Assembly (NCBI GenBank): GCA_049644305.1
Contig: JBARRQ010000008.1
Coordinates: 20,775-84,774, forward strand
Origin: AC-32 sp049644305
GTDB taxonomy: Bacteria; Actinomycetota; Thermoleophilia; Gaiellales; Gaiellaceae
Direction of reading: 5' to 3'
Length of the DNA stretch: 64,000 bases
The position numbers were made by a program, and so were the translations under genes. The notes under the pieces were generated by a model, which searched no databases, was not told the origin of the DNA, and saw only the letters and a list, made by a program, of their open reading frames with translations. Positions 42,083-50,705 of this stretch are shown piece by piece (positions within the stretch are counted from its first letter, which is position 1; the number at the start of each line of letters is the position of its first letter).

Positions 42083-43144
42083 CTAGTTGTCCTCGTAGAT
42101 CTCCTCGACGAAGCGAGACAGCTCGTGCGCGGCGGCGCGGACCGAGCGCAACGCCTTCTCGTAGTCCATCCGCACGGGACCGACGAGCGTGACCGCCCCC
42201 AGCGTGCGGTTGGTCAGACCGTACGAAGCGCCGACGAGCGCGAGATCGCGCATCCCTGGATGCTCGAGCTCCGGGCCCAACCGTACGAACGGCCGGCGCG
42301 AGTCGAGCGCCTGGCTCACGACCTCCAGTAGCGCGGCCCGCTCCTCCAATACCTCGAGCAGCCGCTGGTACGCATCGAGCTCCTCCTCCCGGAGATCCTC
42401 GAGCAAACCAGCAGTCCCGCCCACGTAGAGGCTCTGTCCCTCGGCGGCGAACGCCTCGCCGAAGAGCGCCCGCACCGGTTCGAGGAAAGCGCTCTCACGC
42501 GCGCCGAGGCTCGGGTCGTCCAGCCGACGCCGCAGCGCGTGGCTGCCGAGCTCGAGTCCCACGACGCGCTCGTTCAGGTACTGCGCGGCCCAGTTCACGA
42601 GCCCTGAATCGACCGGCTCGGAGAAACGATGAACACTCTTCGTCACGCTTCCAGTGGACGTGATGACCACGACCATCACGACGTGCGGCTGAAGGACCAG
42701 AACCTCGACGTGGCGAACGGTCGCTGTTCCTAGAGGGGGGGCGGAGACGAGCGCCAGCAATCTCGTCAGCTCGGAGAGCATCTCGGTCGTTGCCTCGAGT
42801 GCCGCATCGACCTCGCTGCGGGCGGAGCTCAGATCAAGCGGAAAGCCTTCCGGCTGTGGGTCGAGACGTTCGAGAACCCGGTCTGCGTAGTAGCGGTAGC
42901 CGCGCTCGGTCGGCACCCGCCCCGCGGAGGTGTGCGGGTGCATCAGCAGGCCGCGCGCCTCGAGCTCCGCGAGCTCGCTGCGGACGGTCGAGGCGGATGC
43001 GTTCAGTCGGATGCGCTCGACGAGCGTGCGCGAGCCGACAGGCTCACCCGTCGACACGTAGCCTTCGACGACGCCGCGGAGGATCTCTCGTTGCCGCTGG
43101 CTCAGGTCGATATCTGCAGCTTCTCTCATGCCCTTTGCAGGCAT
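42083..43144 (-). CDS. hrcA: heat-inducible transcription repressor HrcA
   Basis: A 353-residue repressor of class I heat-shock genes. N-terminal winged helix: LSQRQREILRGVVEGYVSTGEPVGSRTL, then NASASTVRSELAELEARGLL as recognition region (quoted in parts). The C-terminal GAF-like domain ends RMDYEKALRSVRAAAHELSR. It binds CIRCE elements; I saw no CIRCE inverted repeat (TTAGCACTC/GAGTGCTAA) in the window, so its targets are elsewhere. Start is ATG 43144, one base after the hemW stop (TAA). Confidence 0.95.
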   Translation of the reverse strand: MPAKGMREAADIDLSQRQREILRGVVEGYVSTGEPVGSRTLVERIRLNASASTVRSELAELEARGLLMHPHTSAGRVPTERGYRYYADRVLERLDPQPEGFPLDLSSARSEVDAALEATTEMLSELTRLLALVSAPPLGTATVRHVEVLVLQPHVVMVVVITSTGSVTKSVHRFSEPVDSGLVNWAAQYLNERVVGLELGSHALRRRLDDPSLGARESAFLEPVRALFGEAFAAEGQSLYVGGTAGLLEDLREEELDAYQRLLEVLEERAALLEVVSQALDSRRPFVRLGPELEHPGMRDLALVGASYGLTNRTLGAVTLVGPVRMDYEKALRSVRAAAHELSRFVEEIYEDN

Positions 43145-43145
43145 T

Positions 43146-44285
43146 TTAGGCGAGCAGCTCCGCGGTTACGCCGCCGCCGAGGAAACGACCCCGCGCGGTG
43201 AGCGTGAGCGCGCCTCCCTCGGGCTCAGGGTCCTTGCGTACCAGCCCCAGCCGCTCGAGTCGCTCGAGGGCCTCCCAGTCGAACGCGCTCTCCAGCCCCG
43301 CGAGCACCAACGGCTCGTCCAGGCGCAAGCCGAGCAGGACTCGCTCTCTCTGACGGGTCCCGGCCGCCAGCTCCTCCAGCTCTCTCTTCGGCCTCCGTCC
43401 GGTCGAGAGCGCGCGGAGGTACTCGCCCAGGCGCGGCGTCGTTCGCCAGCGGCGTCCTTCGATTGTCGAGACCGCGCCGATTCCGAGGCCCAGGTAGTCA
43501 CGGCCCCGCCAGTAGGCGAGGTTGTGCCGCGATCGCAGGTCGCGCCCGTCCGCGAGCTGAGGCAGCCGACAGAAATTCGCCGTCTCGTACCAGCGGTAGC
43601 CGGCCGCCGTCACACGCGCGACGACGCGTTCGAAGTAGGACTCCATCGCCTCACTCTGGCGCGAGAGCTCAGCGCCGTGCGCATGGGCGAAGCGCGTCCC
43701 CCCCTTTGCCTCCAGCTCGTAGCAGGAGAGGTGCTCCGGTTCCAGCGACAGCGCGTCGCTCAGATCGGCTTCCAGGTCGGCGGCGCTCTGGCCGGGGATC
43801 CCGTAGATGAGGTCGAGAGAGATGTTGTCAAAGTTGGCATCACGAAGAGCGTAGACGGCGGATCGGACGTCGTCCGGCCCGGCCTGCCGCTCGAGCACCT
43901 CGAGCAGCCGCGGCCGGAAGCTCTGAGCTCCCAGCGAGACCCGCGTCACGCCGGACTCTCGCAGCACCATCGCGAGCCCGGGCGTCACGGTCTCGGGGTT
44001 CGCCTCGACCGTTACCTCGAGCGCATGCGGCAGGGCGCTCAAGAGCCGTTCGAGCTCACCCAACTCCGTGAAGGTCGGCGTCCCGCCGCCGAGGAAGACA
44101 CTCTCCAGCTGGGGAGCCAGCGCGTCACGCTCAAGCTCGAGCTCCGCGAGCAGCGCGTCGACGTAAGCCCCGTGCTGACTCCGTCTTCCGACCACGGTGA
44201 CGAAGTCGCAGTAACCGCAGCGCGAGGCGCAGAACGGCAGGTGTACGTAGAGATGCCGCACGCGGCCGCCGCTCTGGCCGTTCAC
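43146..44285 (-). CDS. hemW: heme chaperone HemW (coproporphyrinogen III oxidase-like)
   Basis: A 379-residue radical-SAM protein. HLPFCASRCGYCDF contains the Cx3Cx2C cluster motif; the fourth cysteine typical of HemN is absent, fitting HemW. VFLGGGTPTF, VTVEANPETVTPG and SLGAQSF follow, then IYGIPGQS. HemW delivers heme to respiratory proteins and lacks oxidase activity. GTG at 44285 overlaps the lepA stop as GTGA, which fixes the start. Confidence 0.93.
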   Translation of the reverse strand: MNGQSGGRVRHLYVHLPFCASRCGYCDFVTVVGRRSQHGAYVDALLAELELERDALAPQLESVFLGGGTPTFTELGELERLLSALPHALEVTVEANPETVTPGLAMVLRESGVTRVSLGAQSFRPRLLEVLERQAGPDDVRSAVYALRDANFDNISLDLIYGIPGQSAADLEADLSDALSLEPEHLSCYELEAKGGTRFAHAHGAELSRQSEAMESYFERVVARVTAAGYRWYETANFCRLPQLADGRDLRSRHNLAYWRGRDYLGLGIGAVSTIEGRRWRTTPRLGEYLRALSTGRRPKRELEELAAGTRQRERVLLGLRLDEPLVLAGLESAFDWEALERLERLGLVRKDPEPEGGALTLTARGRFLGGGVTAELLA

Positions 44286-46069
44286 TTCTTCCCCCCGTCG
44301 AGGTTGAGCACGGCGAGGAAGGCTTCCTGGGGCACCTCCACCGCGCCGACCTGCTTCATTCGCCTCTTCCCCGCCTTCTGTCGCTCGAGCAGCTTGCGCT
44401 TGCGCGTGATGTCGCCGCCATAGCACTTCGCGAGCACGTCCTTGCGCTTCGCCTTGATCGTCTCGCGCGCGATCACGCGCGACCCGATTGCTGCCTGCAC
44501 GGCCACGTCGAAGAACTGCCGCGGAATCTCCTGACGCAGACGATCCACCAGCGCCCGCCCGCGGGCGTACGCCTCGTCTCGATGCACGATCAGCGAGAGT
44601 GCGTCTACAGGCTCCCCCGCGATAAGCACGTCGACGCGGGTGAGCTCGCCCTCGCGGAAGCCGACCATGTCGTAGTCGAAGCTCGCGTAGCCGCGCGTAC
44701 GTGACTTCAGCTGGTCGTAGTAGTCGAGCACGATCTCCCCGAGCGGCAACTCGTAGAGCAGAAGCACGCGATCCTCGGAGAGGTACTCCATGTGGTCGAA
44801 GCGGCCACGCCGCTCCGTGTTCAGTTCCATGACCGGGCCGACGTGGTCTTTCGGAACGATGATCGACGCCTTGATGTACGGCTCCTCGATGCGCTCGACC
44901 TCGCGCGGCATCTCCGCTGGGTTGTGGACCTCGACCTCCTCGCCGGCCTTGGTCAAAACCCGGTAGGCGACGTTGGGCGCGGTCACGAGCAGATCTAGGT
45001 CGAACTCCCGCTCGAGGCGCTCCCGGACGATCTCCATATGGAGCAGTCCGAGAAAACCGCAGCGGAAGCCGAAGCCGAGCGCCTGGGAGGTCTCGGGCTC
45101 GTAGAAGAGCGCCGCGTCGTTCAGCTTCAGCCTCTCGAGGGCGTCGCGCAGGCTCGGGTAGTCGTCCGAGTCCGTCGGAAAGAGCCCCGCAAACACCATC
45201 GGCTTCACGTCCCTGTAGCCGGGGAGCGGCTCTGCCGCAGGCTTGCGCTCGGAGGTGAGCGTGTCGCCGACGCGCAAGCGACTGACGTCCTTGAGACCCG
45301 TGATGACGTAGCCGACCTCGCCGGCGCTCAACGACTCCGCCGCTCGCATCGTCGGCGAGAAGAAGCCCACCTCCTCGGCCTCGAAGCGCGTGCCCTGCGC
45401 CATCGCGCGCAGCCACTCGCGCGGACCGAAGCTCCCGTCGACGACCCGAACGAACGCGACGACGCCACGGTACTGGTCGTACGACGAGTCGAAGACAAGT
45501 GCCCGGGGCGGAGCTTCGGGATTGCCTGCCGGCGGCGGGATGCGCTCGACGACGGCATCGAGCACCGCCTCGACTCCTTCACCGGTCTTTGCGGAGATCC
45601 GCAGCACTCGGTCGCGCTGGTCGCCGACGAGCTCCGCAATCTCGGCCGCGGTGCCGTCGGGATCGGCCTGCGGCAAGTCGATCTTGTTGACCACCGGAAC
45701 GATCTCGAGCTCGTTCTCGATGGCCAGGTAGGCGTTGGCCACCGTCTGCGCCTCGACTCCCTGGGCGGCGTCGACGACGAGCAACGCACCCTCGCACGCC
45801 TGGAGTGAGCGAGACACCTCGTACGTGAAATCCACGTGGCCAGGGGTGTCGATCAGATTCAGCTCGTGGCCCTTCCAGTCGACCCGGACGGCCTGCGCCT
45901 TGATCGTGATTCCGCGCTCGCGCTCGAGCTCCATCGTGTCGAGCACCTGCTCTCGCATCTCGCGGCCGGTGACGGTTCCGGTCAGCTCGAGGATGCGATC
46001 GGCGAGCGTCGACTTGCCATGGTCGATGTGCGCGATGATCGAGAAGTTACGGATCCGGTCCTGGTCCAT
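44282..46069 (-). CDS. lepA: elongation factor 4 (LepA)
   Basis: A 595-residue translational GTPase. G1 AHIDHGKST, G2 RGITIK, G3 DTPGHVDF, G4 NKIDLP, G5 SAKTG. The LepA-specific C-terminal domain ends CYGGDITRKRKLLERQKAGK. It acts on the ribosome, assisting back-translocation or initiation-complex assembly. ATG at 46069 is eight bases past TACGCT and matches the usual N-terminus MDQDRIRNF. It heads the lepA-hemW-hrcA-dnaJ-prmA-mtaB-HIT-yqeY run. Confidence 0.97.
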   Translation of the reverse strand: MDQDRIRNFSIIAHIDHGKSTLADRILELTGTVTGREMREQVLDTMELERERGITIKAQAVRVDWKGHELNLIDTPGHVDFTYEVSRSLQACEGALLVVDAAQGVEAQTVANAYLAIENELEIVPVVNKIDLPQADPDGTAAEIAELVGDQRDRVLRISAKTGEGVEAVLDAVVERIPPPAGNPEAPPRALVFDSSYDQYRGVVAFVRVVDGSFGPREWLRAMAQGTRFEAEEVGFFSPTMRAAESLSAGEVGYVITGLKDVSRLRVGDTLTSERKPAAEPLPGYRDVKPMVFAGLFPTDSDDYPSLRDALERLKLNDAALFYEPETSQALGFGFRCGFLGLLHMEIVRERLEREFDLDLLVTAPNVAYRVLTKAGEEVEVHNPAEMPREVERIEEPYIKASIIVPKDHVGPVMELNTERRGRFDHMEYLSEDRVLLLYELPLGEIVLDYYDQLKSRTRGYASFDYDMVGFREGELTRVDVLIAGEPVDALSLIVHRDEAYARGRALVDRLRQEIPRQFFDVAVQAAIGSRVIARETIKAKRKDVLAKCYGGDITRKRKLLERQKAGKRRMKQVGAVEVPQEAFLAVLNLDGGKK

Positions 46070-46077
46070 GGGCAGGG

Positions 46078-46083
46078 AGCGTA
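46078..46083 (-). promoter_or_regulatory. -10-like hexamer TACGCT of lepA
   Basis: TACGCT, eight bases, ATG on the minus strand, in the 103-base space after murJ. That space holds nothing else I can identify. Confidence 0.4.
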
Positions 46084-46172
46084 GCGACGGCGTCAGGCCC
46101 CTGGACAGCGCCGAGGCCGGGCATTCGCGCGTTGGCGGATACCCGCAGGCGAGCACGTGCAGAGCTCGACGA

Positions 46173-47756
46173 TCACCCGGAGCCCTGCCGGCTGCGGCGC
46201 AGGGAGAGCAGCGCCTGCAGCTCGCGAACGCGGAGCACGCGGCAGGCGGCGAGGTAGACCGCTGTGCCAACGACGAGCGCGGTGCCGACCGACCCGATCT
46301 GCGCCCCAAGCGATCGGCCGAGCTCGCCGTCGAGGAGTCGCCAGGTGCCGTAGGCGGCTCCGGCGAGAGGCACCGAAGCGAGCACGATCTTCGTGAATGC
46401 CCGGGCCGACGTGATCAGGTCGATCCGGCCGAGACGGCGGCGCAAGAGCTCGAGGAGCGCCGCCGTCCCGGCGATGTTCACCACCGTCGTCGAGAGCGGG
46501 ATTCCCCAGGTGCCGAAGCGGTAGAAGACCCCGTCCAGCGCAGCGTTGAGCGCGAGGTTGGCGAGCGCCACGGCCGTCGGCGTCCAGGGAGCCTGGAGGC
46601 TGAAGAAGGCCCGGTTCAGCATCAGCATCGTTCCGTTGAACGTGAGCCCGGCGGAGAAGGCGGCGAGTGCGCCGGCGACGACCGGCGTCTGAGGCGGGCC
46701 GAACTGGCCACGCTGATAGAGAAGGCGGACGATCGGCTCGGCGAGGACGGCGGCCGCGACGCTCGCCGGAACGAGCAGGAACGCGATCTGGCGGAGGCCC
46801 AGACTCACGCGCTCGCGGAACGGGTCGAGGTCTCCGCGAGCAGCAAGGCGCGAGAGCGAAGGGAAGAGGACAGTTGCGACTGCGACCGAGAACATCCCCT
46901 GAGGGAGCATGTAGACGCGAAAGGCCTTGTCGATTGCGCTCGGGGCCAGCTCGGGATTGATCAGGCGCGACGCGAAGATCGAGTCGACGACGAGGTTGAA
47001 GTTGATCAGGCCGAGCCCGATCGTCACCGGCACCATGAGGACGAAGACGCGCCTGACGGCGGGGTCGCGCCAGTCGAGCACCAGCTGGAGGCGTCCGTCT
47101 CGCCCGCGAAGCCACGGGACCGGCAGCAGCACCTGGATCACCGTCCCGACAACGATGGACACGGCGTAGACGTAGAGCTTTGTGTTGATCGAGCCCGCGT
47201 GCGGAACGCCGATCACGAGCCCCGCAATGATCGCGACGTTCCAGAAGACCGGGCTCAGTGCCGGCACAGCGAAGTGCTCGTAGCTGTTCAGGATCCCGAC
47301 GATCACGCCCGAGATGCCGAGGAGCACGACGATCGGGAAGAGGACACGGGAGAGCCCGATCGCGAGGGCGCGGTCGCCGCCCGGATTCCCGAAGGGAGCG
47401 ATCACGAGCGGTGCAAGCACGATGAACAGCGCGGTCAGGGCGCCGAGCCCAAGCAGCATCAACCAGAAGAGACTCGAGGCGACCCGCCAGGCGCGTTTGC
47501 GCTCGCCCTTCTCGAGCAACTCGCTGAAGACGGGGACGAAGGCGGAGGAGAGCGCGGCGTCAGCGACGAGCGCGCGGACGAGATTCGGCACCTGGAAGGC
47601 GACGGTAAAGGCGTTGATCTTGCCCGCGGCACCGAAGTAGTACGCCGCAACGATCTCGCGGACGAGACCCAGAATGCGCGAGACACCGGTCGCGAGCGAG
47701 AAGATCGCCGTCGACCACGCCAGCCGCCGGCCGCGGGCCGCGCCTCCCTCGTCCAC
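46173..47756 (-). CDS. murJ: lipid II flippase MurJ
   Basis: A 527-residue polytopic protein with about 14 helices (MviN/MurJ, MOP superfamily). FSLATGVSRILGLVREIVAAYYFG and AFQVPNLVRALVADAALSSAFVP are the N-terminal hallmarks, including the conserved Arg residues in the cavity. VLGISGVIVGILNSYEHFAVPALSP is also typical. It moves lipid II to the outer face for peptidoglycan assembly. GTG at 47756 lies six bases past a perfect TATACT. Confidence 0.94.
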   Translation of the reverse strand: MDEGGAARGRRLAWSTAIFSLATGVSRILGLVREIVAAYYFGAAGKINAFTVAFQVPNLVRALVADAALSSAFVPVFSELLEKGERKRAWRVASSLFWLMLLGLGALTALFIVLAPLVIAPFGNPGGDRALAIGLSRVLFPIVVLLGISGVIVGILNSYEHFAVPALSPVFWNVAIIAGLVIGVPHAGSINTKLYVYAVSIVVGTVIQVLLPVPWLRGRDGRLQLVLDWRDPAVRRVFVLMVPVTIGLGLINFNLVVDSIFASRLINPELAPSAIDKAFRVYMLPQGMFSVAVATVLFPSLSRLAARGDLDPFRERVSLGLRQIAFLLVPASVAAAVLAEPIVRLLYQRGQFGPPQTPVVAGALAAFSAGLTFNGTMLMLNRAFFSLQAPWTPTAVALANLALNAALDGVFYRFGTWGIPLSTTVVNIAGTAALLELLRRRLGRIDLITSARAFTKIVLASVPLAGAAYGTWRLLDGELGRSLGAQIGSVGTALVVGTAVYLAACRVLRVRELQALLSLRRSRQGSG

Positions 47757-47762
47757 GGGCCG

Positions 47763-47768
47763 AGTATA
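47763..47768 (-). promoter_or_regulatory. -10 box TATACT of murJ
   Basis: TATACT, six bases, GTG on the minus strand: the strongest leaderless signal in the window. Confidence 0.55.
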
Positions 47769-47849
47769 GGAACGGGCTCAGCCGGCGCCGAAGCCGGATC
47801 GCGGCGCGAGCCGGTTCACCAGCTCGGGACACGGCCTTCCTGGCCTATC

Positions 47850-47931
47850 TCCGCGCTGGTACCCGAAGACCTCCTCCCCGCGACGAGCCTATCGCGGAAA
47901 GTCGCACGTGTGGGCGACGGAAGCGTGTCGA
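47850..47931 (+). repeat. dispersed intergenic repeat, copy 3
   Basis: The plus strand reads CCTCCTCCCCGC (from 47870), GAGCCTATCG, CGCACGTGTGGG (to 47914), then AAGCGTGTCGA. By hand count the 45-base core agrees with copy 2 at 36 positions. The region 5' of the core diverges from copies 1 and 2. It lies about 70 bases upstream of rpsT, in the same orientation. Confidence 0.7.
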
Positions 47932-48000
47932 AACCGTGCCAGGAGGTGCGCCCAGGCGGCTGCTACCATCGCCGGGCCCGCCGTGCGGGTTCCTTACGTC

Positions 48001-48270
48001 ATGCCGAACATCAAGCAGCAGAAGAAGCGCGTCCGGATCGCCGCGGAGGAGCGGCTCGAGAACCTTCGCTACGCCTCGACGGTCAAGACGTTCACGCGAC
48101 GCCTCCGATCAGCCGTGGCGGAGGGCGACCGTGACCGAGTCGCCGCCGAGCATCGCGAGCTCGTCCGCTGGATCGACAAGGCGGCAGCAAACGGAGCGCT
48201 ACACCGAAACGCCGCAGCGCGGAAGAAGGCTCAGGCGGCGAAGCTGGTCTCGGGCGCCGGCTCCAAGTAG
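48001..48270 (+). CDS. rpsT: 30S ribosomal protein S20
   Basis: An 89-residue basic helical protein binding 16S rRNA near helix 44. MPNIKQQKKRVRIAAEERLEN is near-identical in pattern to the family start, and DKAAANGALHRNAAARKKA is the conserved C-terminal helix. ATG at 48001 is followed by the canonical PNI. Its 5' region is long (about 70-130 bases to the dispersed repeat) with a possible -10 TACCAT at 47965. It converges with holA, 12 bases apart. Confidence 0.97.
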   Translation: MPNIKQQKKRVRIAAEERLENLRYASTVKTFTRRLRSAVAEGDRDRVAAEHRELVRWIDKAAANGALHRNAAARKKAQAAKLVSGAGSK

Positions 48271-48282
48271 GGCCGTCGACAC

Positions 48283-49281
48283 CTATGCGCCGGCGCTCCG
48301 GGCGAGCTCGCCGCGGCGCGTGATGTCGATCAACGCCCGGGTGAACTCCAGGTCGCCTGGCAGCTTGCTACCTCCCTTCAAGGCGACGTCGAGTTGCGCC
48401 AGACGGACGACCACGCCGCCGAGCTCCTCGGGCGTGAAGTTCCCCGCCTGCTCGTAGAGCTTCTGCACGTAGAACCGGTTTCTTTTGAGGCGGTCGGCCG
48501 CAGCAGCAGGTGGAACTCCCTCTGATGCAAGCTGCTGGCACTCTCGGACCCTGCCTACGTGCGCAACGAGCAGGCCACTTACGCGCAGGAAGACATCACG
48601 CGGCGCATCCCCCGAGCGCTCGACGATCCGCTCGCTCGCCGCGAGCACACCGGGGACGTCGCGGTTTCCCCAGGCATCGGTCAGGTCGAACGGCGCCGTC
48701 TCCCCACGGGCCGGCACGAGCTCGCCAACCTCGTGCTCGCCGATCCGCTCGCCCTCAGCCCAGGTCGCGAGCTTGTCGATCTCCGTCGCCAGCTCATCGG
48801 GGCTCTCGCCCACGAGATCGACGATCGCCCGAGCGGCGCCCGGGTCGACGAGAACTCCGCGTTCGCCGAGCTGCGAGTCGACCCAACGTGGGAGGTCGGC
48901 CTTGCGGCCACGCTTCGGCAGGTCGTAAATCAGCGCCTCTCCCGCCTTGCCAACGGCCTTCGCGATCACGGAATCGCGCTTCACGTCCTCGCCGACGAGA
49001 GCGAGGACCGTCGTCGGGGCCGGGCGGCGAAGATATTCCGTCAGCGCCTTGACGTCGGCCGCCTTCCAGCGTTCGACGTCCTCGACGACGACCAGCCGCC
49101 GCTCGACCGCGAAGAGGCCGAGCGCGTTGCACGCCGCGACCACGTCCTCGCCATCGGCATCGTGGGCCGACAGAATCTCCGTCGCCTCTTCGCCTACCCT
49201 GTCTCGCAGGCGCCGTAAGGCACGGGCGACCTTCGGGCGATCCGTGCCCGTGATCAGGTAGACCGCGGCGAGCTCTGCCAC
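48283..49281 (-). CDS. holA: DNA polymerase III delta subunit
   Basis: A 332-residue clamp-loader delta subunit that opens the beta clamp. VYLITGTDRPKVARALRRL is the N-terminal strand and degenerate nucleotide site (no Walker A). LGLFAVERRLVVVEDVERWKAADVKAL is characteristic, and the C-terminal collar helices hold AAADRLKRNRFYVQKLYEQA. GTG at 49281 is chosen; a TTG three codons earlier is possible. Its start overlaps the comEC 3' end by 28 bases, so the two are coupled. Confidence 0.9.
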   Translation of the reverse strand: MAELAAVYLITGTDRPKVARALRRLRDRVGEEATEILSAHDADGEDVVAACNALGLFAVERRLVVVEDVERWKAADVKALTEYLRRPAPTTVLALVGEDVKRDSVIAKAVGKAGEALIYDLPKRGRKADLPRWVDSQLGERGVLVDPGAARAIVDLVGESPDELATEIDKLATWAEGERIGEHEVGELVPARGETAPFDLTDAWGNRDVPGVLAASERIVERSGDAPRDVFLRVSGLLVAHVGRVRECQQLASEGVPPAAAADRLKRNRFYVQKLYEQAGNFTPEELGGVVVRLAQLDVALKGGSKLPGDLEFTRALIDITRRGELARSAGA

Positions 49282-50705
49282 CGTCGCCAAGCATAGGCGG
49301 CGCCCGCGGCTGCGAGCAGGAGCAAGGCGATGAAGCCGCGATTCGAGCGAACCTGAGCGCCCGGAAGGCCGCCGAAGAATCGCGCGCACGCCGCCAGGTA
49401 GGCCGCAAACCAGCCGTTGACCCAAGCGAGCACGGTCGCCGCGGAAGGAGAGGCCACGCCCGCGAGCGCGGCCGCGAAGGCAAGCGTGAGCAACGGCGCG
49501 ACCGCGGACTCGGCGAGCGCGTTCGCGGGAACGGTGAGGAGCGGCAGGGCGTGAAACTGGAGCCAGAGGACGGGCGCAGTCGCGAGCCCACAGGCGGTCG
49601 AGACGGCAAGACATGCTCCGAGCTTTCTTGGCAGCGGGTATCCCTCGAGCGTCTTCGCCAACCGCGGCGCGAGCAGGAAGATCGCGGCAACGGCGGCGAA
49701 CGAGAGCTGGAAGCCCGCGTCGAGAGCGTCGTAAGGATTCCAAGCAAGGAGCACGAGGGCGCCGAGCAGGAGGAAGTACCACCGGTCGGCCGCTCTTGCG
49801 GCCAGCCAGGCGAGCGACACGAGCGCCCCGGCCACGCCGGCTCGAATCACGGACGGCTGGGCACCGACAGCGAGCACATAACCGCCGATCGAGCCGAGCG
49901 CTCCGACGTGACCCAGCCAGCGCGGCAGCCCGAGCAGCCAGGCGAGCGCAAGTGCGCCCCCGGCGACGAGCGCAACATTCTGACCGGACACGGCCAGCAA
50001 GTGGTAGAGGCCGGACGCCCGGAAGCGTTGCCTTAGTTGTTCCGACAGATTCTGCTCGTCGCCGAGCACGACTCCCTCGATCACGCCGTGGCGTTCGCCG
50101 CGCAAACCGGGCGCAATCGAGACCGACAGCGCGGCACGGAGGCGGTCCGCGAGCCCTCCGAGGCCGCCGCGATGGCCTACGAGTTTCCACCGATCGGCTC
50201 GCAGGACGACATGGACCCCTCGGCGGCGTAGCCAGGTGCGCTCGTCGAAGCCGTGTTTCGCCGGTTTCGGCAGTCGGACTGTCGTGACAGCCTCGAGCAG
50301 GCTCCCCTGCGGAGGCGCACGGCCGAGGGGTAGCTCCAGTAGAACCGACTCCTTGAATCTCAGGGCCCCGAAGCGTCTGACCTCGGCCGGAACACGCAGC
50401 TCGAACCGCGTCCGGCGCGCCGGCCCGGTGACGACGAGGAGCGAACGCTCTGCCGTGTCGACTCGCCCGAGCAGGACACTCTGGTCGATGGCGTCCAGTC
50501 GTGCACTTCCCCACCACCATCCGACCACGAAGAGCGCCCCGATCAGTAGCCGGGGACGCAGCGTCTCCTCACCGATGGACGCGCACGCCACGAGCATGGC
50601 CACTGCCGCGATGCCGAGCCAGGAGATCCGCGCAAGGTTCGTGGCGGCGAGTCCCACGCAGAGTGAAGCCAGGAGGACGTGCGGCATCCGGCGTGCTTCG
50701 CTCAT
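49254..50705 (-). CDS. comEC: ComEC/Rec2 DNA-uptake channel, without metallo-hydrolase domain
   Basis: A 483-residue membrane protein. The N-terminal DUF4131 part and an OB-like segment (residues 60-170) precede the competence domain. There GLYHLLAVSGQNVALVAGG holds the HLLAVSG signature and NPYDALDAGFQLSFAAVAAIFLLAP the second. It lacks the C-terminal metallo-beta-lactamase domain present in longer ComEC proteins; a frame for it is not seen downstream, where holA begins. It forms the channel for single-stranded DNA in transformation. ATG overlaps the comEA stop. Confidence 0.9.
   Translation of the reverse strand: MSEARRMPHVLLASLCVGLAATNLARISWLGIAAVAMLVACASIGEETLRPRLLIGALFVVGWWWGSARLDAIDQSVLLGRVDTAERSLLVVTGPARRTRFELRVPAEVRRFGALRFKESVLLELPLGRAPPQGSLLEAVTTVRLPKPAKHGFDERTWLRRRGVHVVLRADRWKLVGHRGGLGGLADRLRAALSVSIAPGLRGERHGVIEGVVLGDEQNLSEQLRQRFRASGLYHLLAVSGQNVALVAGGALALAWLLGLPRWLGHVGALGSIGGYVLAVGAQPSVIRAGVAGALVSLAWLAARAADRWYFLLLGALVLLAWNPYDALDAGFQLSFAAVAAIFLLAPRLAKTLEGYPLPRKLGACLAVSTACGLATAPVLWLQFHALPLLTVPANALAESAVAPLLTLAFAAALAGVASPSAATVLAWVNGWFAAYLAACARFFGGLPGAQVRSNRGFIALLLLAAAGAAYAWRRWQSSPRST

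Noticed and set aside
43000..43200. CIRCE element by hrcA
   Set aside because: No TTAGCACTC-N9-GAGTGCTAA-like sequence found there or elsewhere in the window.
45735..48134. 799-codon open frame spanning antisense of lepA and murJ
   Set aside because: Shadow of high-GC coding; low-complexity Asp/Arg/Glu composition and covers two certain genes.
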